Made by a program: the position numbers and the translations under genes
Shown here: piece by piece, positions 5,592 through 11,377 of the stretch
Position numbering within the stretch: the first letter of the stretch is position 1
Layout of the letters: every line of letters begins with the position of its first letter
The notes under the pieces: model-generated
The model's input: only the letters and a program-made list of their open reading frames with translations
The model's database searches: none
Told to the model about the DNA's origin: nothing
Origin: JBQLZQ01 sp052168355
GTDB lineage: Bacteria; Pseudomonadota; Alphaproteobacteria; DSM-16000; Inquilinaceae
Assembly: GCA_052168355.1 (NCBI GenBank)
Contig: JBQLZQ010000034.1
Span: 1-11,377 of the forward strand
DNA length: 11,377 bases
Direction of reading: 5' to 3'

Positions 5592-8072
5592 ATGAAGCTC
5601 TCCATAAAACACGTTCTGATTGCCGGCATTGTCGGCCTCCAAGTTGTGACTGTCTCGGCGATCCTGTTTTCGAGTTATGTCAACACCGAGCGCGTTCTCC
5701 TTCAGCATGCCCGCGAGCTGATGGAAAGCCTGGCGGCCGAAACCATCGACCGGTCGGAGGTTTTTCTCCAACCCGCCCAGACGGCCGCCGATCTGACCCA
5801 GCGCCTGTCCGATCACCAGGTTCTGAGCCACGACGATCCCGCCCGTATGGAGCGCTATCTGTTCGAGCAGCTTCGGCTGCACGACCGGTTTGCCGGCATC
5901 TTTTTCGGTGGTGTCGACGGCAGCTTCTTTTATGTCCGGCGCGCGCCTGAAGAGCGGGCTGGCTCGGCCTATGCGACCAAGGTCATCAGCGGCGACGGCG
6001 ACCTTCGCCGGGTGGCGCTGACGTGGAGGGATGACAACTTTGCCCGGATCGTCAGCGAAAGCGATCCAAGCGACGTCTACGATCCGCGCACGCGACCCTG
6101 GTTCACAAAGGCGGTGGACAGACGCGAGTTGGTCTGGACCGACCCGTACATCTTCTTTACTTCGCGACAACCTGGGGTCACAACCTCAAGTCCTGTCTAT
6201 GACGCTCAGGGCGTCCTGAACGGCGTTGTCGGCGTCGATATCGAGATCGATGAAATCTCCGATTTCCTGGCCCGTCTCAAGGTGGGCGAAAACGGATCGG
6301 CCTTCATCCTCAGCCAGAACGGCGATGTCATCGCCCACCCCAACGCCGAGCTTTTGACGCAGTCGTCCAGCGAAGGCCCCGACGGCTTGCGCCTGACGAC
6401 CATCGAGGAGCTTGAGGATCCGGTCGGGCGCGCCGCCTTTGCCGCCCTGGGCCGGTCGCTCGATACCTACGACTTCAACAGTCAGATCCATACATCCTTC
6501 ACGCTGGACGGCCAGCGCCACGCGGCCATCTTCACACCGTTCACCAGCCCCCAATGGCCATGGGTCATGGGCATCCACGTGCCGGAGGACGATTTTCTCG
6601 GCGCCATCAAGCAGAACCAGAAGCGCAACATCTACATGGCCGCGGCATTGACGGTGCTGGCCTGCCTGATCGGGTTCGTGCTGTGGCGAAGCATCGCCCG
6701 ACCCCTGGCCGCGCTGCGCGAGAACGCCCAGCGCGTGGCGCGGGGCCACCTGGCCATCCCGCCCGCTGTCGACAGTCCTTATGTGGAGATCAGCGATACC
6801 GCCCAGACGTTCCGCCAGATGGTGGCGAGGCTGCGTCAGAATGCCGGGGAGAACGCGCGGCTGACCGAAGGGTTGCGCAAGTTTTCCCGCGCCGTCGCAC
6901 AGAGCCCGGCGGCGATCGTCATCCTCGACCCCAACCGCCGCGTGGAATACGTCAACCCGTCCTTCACAACCCTGACCGGACGCGCCGCCGAGGATGTCGT
7001 CGGGCGCGTTGCCAAGGACGTTTTTGGCACCGTTACCGACGGCGCCGGACACGGTTACAGTCGGGTCTGGCGAACGGTCCGATCCGGGAAAATCTGGCGC
7101 GGCGAGGTGAAAGGCGTCCGCGACGACGGGCAGGCCTATTGGGCCGCCGTAATCATCTCGCCGCTGCGCAATGCCGACGACGGCCCGGCCCACTATGTGG
7201 CGGTGGCCACCGATGTAACGCCGCGCAAACGCGACGAGCAGGCGTTGCGCCGCGCCGGCCGCGAACTCGAAGCGCGGGTCGAGGAGCGGACCCGCGCCCT
7301 GACCCAGGAAATCGACGAGCGGAAGCGCGCCGAGGAGCGTGCCGAACAGGCCAGTCGGGTCAAGTCGAACTTCCTGGCCAACATGAGCCATGAGTTGCGG
7401 ACCCCGCTGAACGCCATCATCGGGTTTGCCGATGTCATCCGCAAACAGCTGCTGGGCCCCCTGCCGGGTGGACGTTACCTCGACTATGCCGAGGATATCT
7501 ATGCGTCCGGCAGTCATCTTCTGCAGATCATCAACGACATCCTCGACATCTCGGCCATCGAGGCGGGGCGGATGCCGCTGCACGAGGACAAGGTCGATCT
7601 GGGCGATGTGGCCAAAACCGCGGTGCGGCTGATCCGCCCGCAGGCCGAGGCACGGTCCGTGCACTTGGAGCTGAAGGCATCGGCCGGCTTGTCAACGCTC
7701 TATGCGGACGAGTTAAGGCTGCGCCAGATCGTCATCAATCTGGCCTCCAACGCCATTAAATTCACGCCGCCGGGAGGCCGCGTGGCGATCACGATTGACT
7801 CCGAACCGGACGGCGCCTTGCTTCTGACCGTCGCGGACAACGGGATCGGCATGACCGAAAGCGATATCGAAACCGCCATGTCCGTGTTCGGGCGCGTGCA
7901 CGGCGGTCTGGCCGGCACCTCGGAAGGCACCGGCCTTGGCCTGCCCCTGACCGATCGCCTGATCAAGGCGCATGGCGGCACGCTGCGTTTGGAAAGCCAA
8001 CCCAACGAGGGCACCAAGGCGCTCGTGCGGTTTCCGCCATCGCGAGTCGTGCAGGTTTCGGCCGCGGTCTAA
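5592..8072 (+). CDS. Membrane sensor histidine kinase (Cache-HAMP-PAS-HisKA-HATPase)
   Basis: An 826-residue inner-membrane sensor kinase. Order: TM1 (about 7-29); a large periplasmic double-Cache region (about 35-340) with YDPRTRPW (163-170) and a following SSPVYD motif; TM2 (347-366); HAMP (about 366-420); PAS (428-545) ending in DVTPRKR (541-547); coiled coil (548-590); HisKA with phospho-acceptor H600 in NMSHELRTP; N-box around N720 (NLASNAIKF); G1 DNGIGM (749-754); G2 GTGLGL (779-784). All catalytic boxes are intact. There is no receiver or DNA-binding domain, and no response regulator gene in the window, so it is an orphan here. The start is the only usable in-frame one because a TGA lies at 5571-5573; no clear Shine-Dalgarno sequence precedes it. 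Cache domains of this type often bind small organic ligands, but the ligand is unknown. Confidence 0.93.
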   Translation: MKLSIKHVLIAGIVGLQVVTVSAILFSSYVNTERVLLQHARELMESLAAETIDRSEVFLQPAQTAADLTQRLSDHQVLSHDDPARMERYLFEQLRLHDRFAGIFFGGVDGSFFYVRRAPEERAGSAYATKVISGDGDLRRVALTWRDDNFARIVSESDPSDVYDPRTRPWFTKAVDRRELVWTDPYIFFTSRQPGVTTSSPVYDAQGVLNGVVGVDIEIDEISDFLARLKVGENGSAFILSQNGDVIAHPNAELLTQSSSEGPDGLRLTTIEELEDPVGRAAFAALGRSLDTYDFNSQIHTSFTLDGQRHAAIFTPFTSPQWPWVMGIHVPEDDFLGAIKQNQKRNIYMAAALTVLACLIGFVLWRSIARPLAALRENAQRVARGHLAIPPAVDSPYVEISDTAQTFRQMVARLRQNAGENARLTEGLRKFSRAVAQSPAAIVILDPNRRVEYVNPSFTTLTGRAAEDVVGRVAKDVFGTVTDGAGHGYSRVWRTVRSGKIWRGEVKGVRDDGQAYWAAVIISPLRNADDGPAHYVAVATDVTPRKRDEQALRRAGRELEARVEERTRALTQEIDERKRAEERAEQASRVKSNFLANMSHELRTPLNAIIGFADVIRKQLLGPLPGGRYLDYAEDIYASGSHLLQIINDILDISAIEAGRMPLHEDKVDLGDVAKTAVRLIRPQAEARSVHLELKASAGLSTLYADELRLRQIVINLASNAIKFTPPGGRVAITIDSEPDGALLLTVADNGIGMTESDIETAMSVFGRVHGGLAGTSEGTGLGLPLTDRLIKAHGGTLRLESQPNEGTKALVRFPPSRVVQVSAAV

Positions 8073-8279
8073 GACCCCGTCTTGGAATAGAACTTGGACT
8101 GACGGACTCATTGCCGGATGGGATCCCGGTCCGGCGCGAAATCTCCCGCTGTGTGGCATGGTACCGCTGGATCGTGGACCCGCCATGGGATAGGCTCGCA
8201 AAGTGCTGATGGCGATGGGTGGATATCCGCGACCGGTGACGCAACGGGTCGGGCGGTTTTCGATCGTGGGAGAGCCGAA
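8073..8279. other. Intergenic gap between kinase and first bactofilin
   Basis: A 207-base stretch. The bactofilin frame stays open upstream to an ATG at 8118, but that start has no Shine-Dalgarno sequence and the extra 54 residues do not look like protein. A short stem (ccgga 8114-8118 with tccgg 8130-8134) is the only structure noticed. I see no convincing promoter or terminator. Confidence 0.5.
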
Positions 8280-8726
8280 ATGTTCAAAAAGGGCGACAAG
8301 GCCGCGACCTCGCAAGCAACCGCGGAGCCGTTGCCCAGCAGCAGAGACGCAGCGCCATCTGTCCAACGCCGCCGCTCGGCGAGTTCGGCGCATGAAAGTC
8401 CGCGGTCCGTGATCAGCGCCGGACTGAAAGTCGTGGGCAATCTGGAAAGCGACGACGATCTGCAGGTTTTTGGCTCAGTCGATGGTGACATTGCCGGCCG
8501 GACGCTGACCGTGGCGGAAGGCGCCACGGTCAACGGGATCGTCCGCGCCGAAACCGTCATGATCTCAGGATCGATATCGGGTGAGGTCGCCGCCTCGTCG
8601 GTGACAGTGGCAAGATCCGGCCAGGTGACGGGCGACCTCCACTATCACTGGCTCGCGGTCGAAAAGGGAGCGGTGGTGGACGGACGGTGTGTGCGCCTGG
8701 ATGGCCGATCGGGCCAGAATGGTTGA
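8280..8726 (+). CDS. Bactofilin family cytoskeletal protein (first of pair)
   Basis: A 148-residue bactofilin (PF04519). Bactofilins polymerise without nucleotide into membrane-associated filaments that act as scaffolds for wall enzymes or positioning proteins. The N-terminus MFKKGDKA resembles the short phenylalanine- and lysine-bearing membrane-targeting peptides reported for other bactofilins, and a disordered Ser/Ala/Arg stretch follows to about residue 42. The core beta-helix (about 44-136) shows the regular V-x-G-x-I/V-x-G pattern: LKVVGNL, LQVFGSVDGDI, TVNGIV, ISGSISGEV, QVTGDL. GGAG at 8269-8272 lies seven bases before ATG 8280, which decides this start over the in-frame ATG at 8118. 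A second bactofilin follows after 53 bases. The M23 peptidase gene often next to bactofilins is absent. Confidence 0.88.
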   Translation: MFKKGDKAATSQATAEPLPSSRDAAPSVQRRRSASSAHESPRSVISAGLKVVGNLESDDDLQVFGSVDGDIAGRTLTVAEGATVNGIVRAETVMISGSISGEVAASSVTVARSGQVTGDLHYHWLAVEKGAVVDGRCVRLDGRSGQNG

Positions 8727-8779
8727 CGTGCCGATGCAGCGGGACCGCATCGGCGCCGTCGGCGACGAACGAAGGAACC

Positions 8780-9172
8780 ATGAACACTTCCGCGAACAAC
8801 GACCAGTCGATCATTGGGACGGGTATGCGCGTCATGGGAGACTTGATCGGGACATCGCCGGTCCGCGTTTGCGGATCCGTACAAGGCGCCATCTGGGCGC
8901 CGGCGGTGACCGTCGCTCGCGGAGGCATGGTGGTCGGATCGGTGCATGCGGCGGAAGCCGCGATCCATGGCGTGGTTCACGGTCCTGTCGAAGCGATCGA
9001 CGTCACCATCGGCAGTACCGCCCGCATCGCCGGATCGATCATCCACAATACCCTGACGGTGGAGCCGGGCGCCCATGTCGAAGGCCAGCGTCCCTGGCGA
9101 CCCTTGGAGTTCCTGGAACGACAGCTGGATCTCCATCAGCCAGCAACGACGGCGGCCGCACAAAGCCGCTAA
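8780..9172 (+). CDS. Bactofilin family protein (second of pair)
   Basis: A 130-residue bactofilin-like protein, shorter and more divergent than its upstream neighbour. The beta-helix spans about residues 10-104 with repeats IIGTGMRVMGDL, VRVCGSVQGAI, MVVGSVHA, IHGVVHG, ARIAGSI and AHVEG. It lacks the MFKKG-like N-terminal peptide and instead has a short polar start, and it ends in a charged tail (FLERQLDLHQ). GAAGGA (8771-8776) precedes ATG 8780; the frame is open further upstream to 8687 but overlaps the first bactofilin and lacks a ribosome site. Paired paralogues commonly co-polymerise, as with BacA and BacB of Caulobacter; the same is inferred here, with this one perhaps recruited through the first. 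The pair probably forms one transcript. Confidence 0.85.
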   Translation: MNTSANNDQSIIGTGMRVMGDLIGTSPVRVCGSVQGAIWAPAVTVARGGMVVGSVHAAEAAIHGVVHGPVEAIDVTIGSTARIAGSIIHNTLTVEPGAHVEGQRPWRPLEFLERQLDLHQPATTAAAQSR

Positions 9173-9184
9173 AAGAAGGACGAC

Positions 9185-9205
9185 ATGAAAGTCGGTATGG
9201 GTTGA
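9185..9205 (+). other. Six-codon minimal ORF after the second bactofilin
   Basis: ATG AAA GTC GGT ATG GGT TGA, with AAGGA at 9176-9180 four bases upstream. It starts 13 bases after the bactofilin stop. The ribosome site is strong for so short a frame. It may be a leader peptide, a remnant of a lost gene start, or chance; nothing supports translation. Confidence 0.2.
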
Positions 9206-9221
9206 TTTGCAAACAGAGCTA

Positions 9222-9249
9222 TTTACAAAACCACATCTTTTAGTAATGA
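9222..9249 (+). promoter_or_regulatory. Candidate promoter for the ParA operon in an AT-rich gap
   Basis: The 184 bases between the second bactofilin and ParA contain an AT-rich core (about 9203-9285). TTTACA (9222-9227) and TAATGA (9244-9249) are 16 bases apart, a weak sigma-70-like pair. The composition change suggests a separate promoter for ParA rather than read-through alone. Confidence 0.3.
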
Positions 9250-9356
9250 ATGAGTAGAACCCTACCATATCTGGCTAATTCGTCAGGCATCAGCGTGGCT
9301 CGTCGGATTCTGTGACATACCCGCCGGACTGGTCGGGCTTAGGAGGCAATGTAGAC

Positions 9357-10070
9357 ATGCAGGTGCTGGCAATCGCATCGCGCAAAGGCGGTTCGGGAAA
9401 AACCACGCTCGCCGGACATCTCGCGGTCCAGGCTGAAGCGGCCGGGGCCGGACCCGTTGCGTTGATCGATATCGATCCGCAAGGCAGCCTGGCCGACTGG
9501 TGGAATGTTCGACGCGCCGACACTCCCTTATTCGTAAAGACATCGGTCCCGCGGCTCTCGGCCGATATCGGAAAACTCCGGCAAGCGGGCGTAAAGCTGT
9601 TGATCATCGATACGCCGCCGGCGCTGGTGTCGACGATGAAGGACGTCATCGACCTTTCGGATCTTGTTGTCATACCGACCCGGCCAAGCCCGCATGATTT
9701 ACGGTCGATCAAGGCCACCGTCGATCTGGTCGAGCATCTGGGCAAGCCGCTGGTGTTCGTGATCAACGGCGCGACGCCACGGGCGCGAATCACCTCCGAG
9801 GCGATCACCATCCTGTCCAAGCACGGCGCCCTTGCACCGTCCATCATCCATCAGCGCGTCGATTTCGCCGGCAGCATGATCGATGGACGGACGGTTATGG
9901 AGTTGCCGGGCGAGTCTCGATCCGCCGACGAAATCGCTCAACTCTGGGACTATCTGCAAAAGCGCCTGGGCGGCAATGTCGTCCATCGCGCCCTCCCGCA
10001 ATTGCCAGACTCGGCGCGGCCGTCCGAAACCTGGACCGCCGGCGACCCGGTGCGTAGGGCCGTATCCTGA
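9357..10070 (+). CDS. ParA/MinD-type P-loop ATPase
   Basis: A 237-residue ATPase of the ParA/MinD (deviant Walker A) family, which dimerises on ATP and positions cargo on the nucleoid or membrane. The deviant Walker A KGGSGKTT (10-17) includes the signature lysine K10; Walker A' is DIDPQG (38-43); Walker B is LLIIDTPP (81-88) with D85. The remainder, including VIPTRPSPHDL and VFVINGA, fits the family. It has no N-terminal DNA-binding domain and no ParB neighbour, so it is probably an orphan positioning ATPase rather than the chromosome partition protein. AGGAGG (9341-9346) precedes ATG 9357 by ten bases; the in-frame GTG at 9312 would add 15 residues without a ribosome site. Its TGA overlaps the next gene's ATG by one base, so the two are translationally coupled. 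Confidence 0.9.
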   Translation: MQVLAIASRKGGSGKTTLAGHLAVQAEAAGAGPVALIDIDPQGSLADWWNVRRADTPLFVKTSVPRLSADIGKLRQAGVKLLIIDTPPALVSTMKDVIDLSDLVVIPTRPSPHDLRSIKATVDLVEHLGKPLVFVINGATPRARITSEAITILSKHGALAPSIIHQRVDFAGSMIDGRTVMELPGESRSADEIAQLWDYLQKRLGGNVVHRALPQLPDSARPSETWTAGDPVRRAVS

Positions 10071-11275
10071 TGGCATCCACGATTGCGCCAGAGTTCGAGT
10101 CCCTTTTTGCCAAAAAGGGCACGGCAGCACCAGCCGACCCAACGTCGGAGAAACGGACCACCGTATCGCCCCTGACCCACCGCCTGGACGCCCCCGACTC
10201 GACCCTTCGCATCGAGGCGTCCTCCGACGGCCAGACGTCGTCGGGAGAGGAAGGGACACCGCAGGCCAGCCTGTTCGATGTCGTTCTGGAATCCCGCGAC
10301 CGGCCCTGGGACGAGTGGTTGCGACGGGATGACGCCCCGTCTCCATCGGCGGTTGGAGAGGCCGGCGGGGCAACGCCTTCCATCGCGCCTGTGCCTCCGC
10401 CGGCAAAAGCGGTTCCCTCCGAACCGGTCACCGACGCCGGAAACAAGCCGCAAGGCAGCGACAGCGCGCCGGCGCCTCTTCCCTTTGCCGTGCCAAAGAA
10501 AGAGACGCGCTCTCAAACGGCGACCCCCGCCTATTCCAGCCCGACGTCGCGCCTGACCTTCGAAACCGTGGAGCCGAGGCCCGCCACACATCTGAGGCTG
10601 GCACGGCGCCGGCAACCGTCGAAGACTCTCATTCTGGCGGCCGTTGCCATCGCATTGACCGGCACGTGGGTGGTAAGCCAGACGGGACTGATCGATCGGC
10701 TGGCGGGGGGAAGCGGCGTTGCGCCCGAACCAACGCCAACCACGGTTGAACAGGGCGACGGCGGGGCGACGGTCGCCAACGTCGCGCCGGAACCCGCGCT
10801 TTCTCTGGACCCGCCGCCGGCAGATGCGACGGCCGAGCAGGCGACGGACACCCGACCCGCCGGCGACCCGGTCGTGGGGCTGGTTCCAACCCTGCTGTCC
10901 GGCTCCGAATCCAGCACGTCGCCCAGTATCGATCTGGTTCGCATCGCCGATGACGGGGCGGCCGTTCTCGCCGGCCGGGCACCGGCCAACAGCAATCTGA
11001 TCATTCTCGATAACGGGGAGCCGATCGGCTATGTAACCGCCGACGACCGTGGCGACTGGATATTCGAGCCCGATTACGCCATGTCGCCCGACGGACACGA
11101 GTTCAGCTTGGCCGTACGATCGGAGACCGGCGGCGTCTCGGTTCCGTCCCAACGGTCGACGCCATCGGGCGATGCCGCCGAAGGCCCCGAGGAGCAGGGC
11201 TCCGCGGACGTCCGCGACCAGCCGCTCGTCCCATCCTCAGACACCGTTCCGCTGCCGGTCCGCAAGCCCCAGTAA
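10070..11275 (+). CDS. Bitopic membrane protein with periplasmic Ig-like domain
   Basis: A 401-residue protein with one central membrane segment (185-203, preceded by RLARRRQ), suggesting a cytoplasmic N-terminus. Residues 1-180 are Pro/Ala/Ser-rich and probably disordered, beginning with a compact segment IAPEFESLFAKKG (5-17). After the membrane comes a Pro/Ala/Thr linker (about 214-285), then an Ig-like beta domain (about 286-357: SIDLVRIADDGAAVLAGRAP, LDNGEPIGYVTADDRGDW, HEFSLAVRS), then a disordered tail. This Ig-like module is frequent next to LysM domains in alphaproteobacterial envelope proteins, but no LysM is present here. The ATG overlaps the ParA stop (TGATG), so it is likely a partner of that ATPase, perhaps its membrane anchor or cargo. 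I do not recognise a named family, and function is unknown. Confidence 0.85.
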   Translation: MASTIAPEFESLFAKKGTAAPADPTSEKRTTVSPLTHRLDAPDSTLRIEASSDGQTSSGEEGTPQASLFDVVLESRDRPWDEWLRRDDAPSPSAVGEAGGATPSIAPVPPPAKAVPSEPVTDAGNKPQGSDSAPAPLPFAVPKKETRSQTATPAYSSPTSRLTFETVEPRPATHLRLARRRQPSKTLILAAVAIALTGTWVVSQTGLIDRLAGGSGVAPEPTPTTVEQGDGGATVANVAPEPALSLDPPPADATAEQATDTRPAGDPVVGLVPTLLSGSESSTSPSIDLVRIADDGAAVLAGRAPANSNLIILDNGEPIGYVTADDRGDWIFEPDYAMSPDGHEFSLAVRSETGGVSVPSQRSTPSGDAAEGPEEQGSADVRDQPLVPSSDTVPLPVRKPQ

Positions 11276-11288
11276 GCCGATAGGCCCG

Positions 11289-11317
11289 GCGACGCATCCG
11301 GGGCGGTCAGGCGTCGC
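11289..11317 (+). terminator. Weak stem downstream of the bitopic protein gene
   Basis: gcgacgc (11289-11295) pairs with gcgtcgc (11311-11317) across a 15-base loop. It lies between the stop codon and the right terminal repeat. No T-run follows. It could contribute to 3'-end structure together with the larger palindrome, but the large loop makes it marginal. Confidence 0.2.
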
Positions 11318-11325
11318 GCGCCGTA

Positions 11326-11377
11326 TTAGAGCGCGATCGTCATTGGTGGAAGCGGACCCGCTTCCACCAATGACGTG
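11326..11377. repeat. Right copy of the 52-bp terminal inverted repeat
   Basis: This is the exact reverse complement of 2-53, with the tail (11326-11337) facing inward and the palindrome outward, up to the last base of the window. It begins 50 bases past the stop of the bitopic protein gene. Read along transcription of the neighbouring gene, both copies have the same order: tail, then hairpin with central ac. The repeat may continue past the window edge. Confidence 0.95.
11338..11375 (+). terminator. Perfect hairpin at the 3' end of the ParA operon
   Basis: Arms 11338-11355 and 11358-11375 are exact complements around a two-base centre. It sits 62 bases downstream of the final stop codon. 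Only two bases are visible after it, so a T-run cannot be judged. It is the mirror of the hairpin at 4-41. Confidence 0.4.

Noticed and set aside
6186..7664. A 492-codon open frame on the minus strand inside the kinase gene
   Set aside because: The kinase on the plus strand has intact domains throughout; the antisense frame has low-information composition and no ribosome site evidence.
8154..8170. TGGCATG resembling a sigma-54 -24 element upstream of the first bactofilin
   Set aside because: The matching -12 TTGC is absent and the GG to GC spacing is off by one.
8118..8279. 54-residue N-terminal extension of the first bactofilin from ATG 8118
   Set aside because: No ribosome site before 8118, whereas ATG 8280 has GGAG seven bases upstream and yields a typical bactofilin N-terminus.
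9357..10070. ParA as the chromosome or plasmid partition protein
   Set aside because: No ParB gene or parS-like sites are seen, and the partner is a membrane protein; an orphan positioning role fits better.
2..11377. Composite transposon or integrative element bounded by the inverted repeats
   Set aside because: No transposase, integrase, recombinase or cargo typical of mobile DNA is present, the genes look like ordinary chromosomal ones, and no target-site duplication can be seen. Kept only as a hypothesis in the findings.

Overview
The window is GC-rich, densely coding DNA, most likely from an alphaproteobacterium. This is inferred from codon use and from the mix of genes: a periplasmic sugar-binding protein, a Cache/PAS histidine kinase, paired bactofilins, and a ParA ATPase next to a bitopic membrane protein. 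No rRNA, tRNA, CRISPR array, transposase, integrase or phage gene is visible, so species-level assignment is not possible.

Layout. The extreme ends carry a 52-bp perfect inverted repeat (2-53 and 11326-11377). Each copy contains an 18-bp-arm palindrome and an asymmetric tail. On the left, a minus-strand operon (4303 to 66) encodes a complete sugar-type ABC importer in the order binding protein, permease, ATPase. The permease is unusual because two full RbsC-like halves are fused into one 753-residue chain. A divergent promoter region (4304-4471) separates this operon from a plus-strand lipoprotein of the phytase-like family (4472-5455). After an AT-rich promoter gap comes an 826-residue membrane sensor histidine kinase (5592-8072) with no response regulator in view. 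A 207-bp gap leads to two small bactofilins (8280-8726 and 8780-9172). A second AT-rich gap leads to a ParA/MinD-type ATPase (9357-10070), which overlaps by one base a single-pass membrane protein with a periplasmic Ig-like domain (10070-11275).

How the genes may work together. The ABC genes form one functional unit: the periplasmic receptor feeds a fused permease energised by a single-NBD ATPase, and ATGA stop/start overlap couples permease and ATPase translation. The bactofilin pair, ParA ATPase and bitopic protein look like a cell-organisation or polar-positioning module (cytoskeletal scaffold, positioning ATPase, envelope-spanning partner). That role is inferred from families and adjacency, not demonstrated. 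The kinase could sense an extracellular ligand through its Cache domain, but its output partner is not here.

The terminal repeats sit just downstream of the two outward-facing transcription units and have the same orientation relative to transcription. This fits a dispersed intergenic palindrome acting at mRNA 3' ends better than transposon ends. With no mobility gene inside, the transposon reading is possible but weaker.
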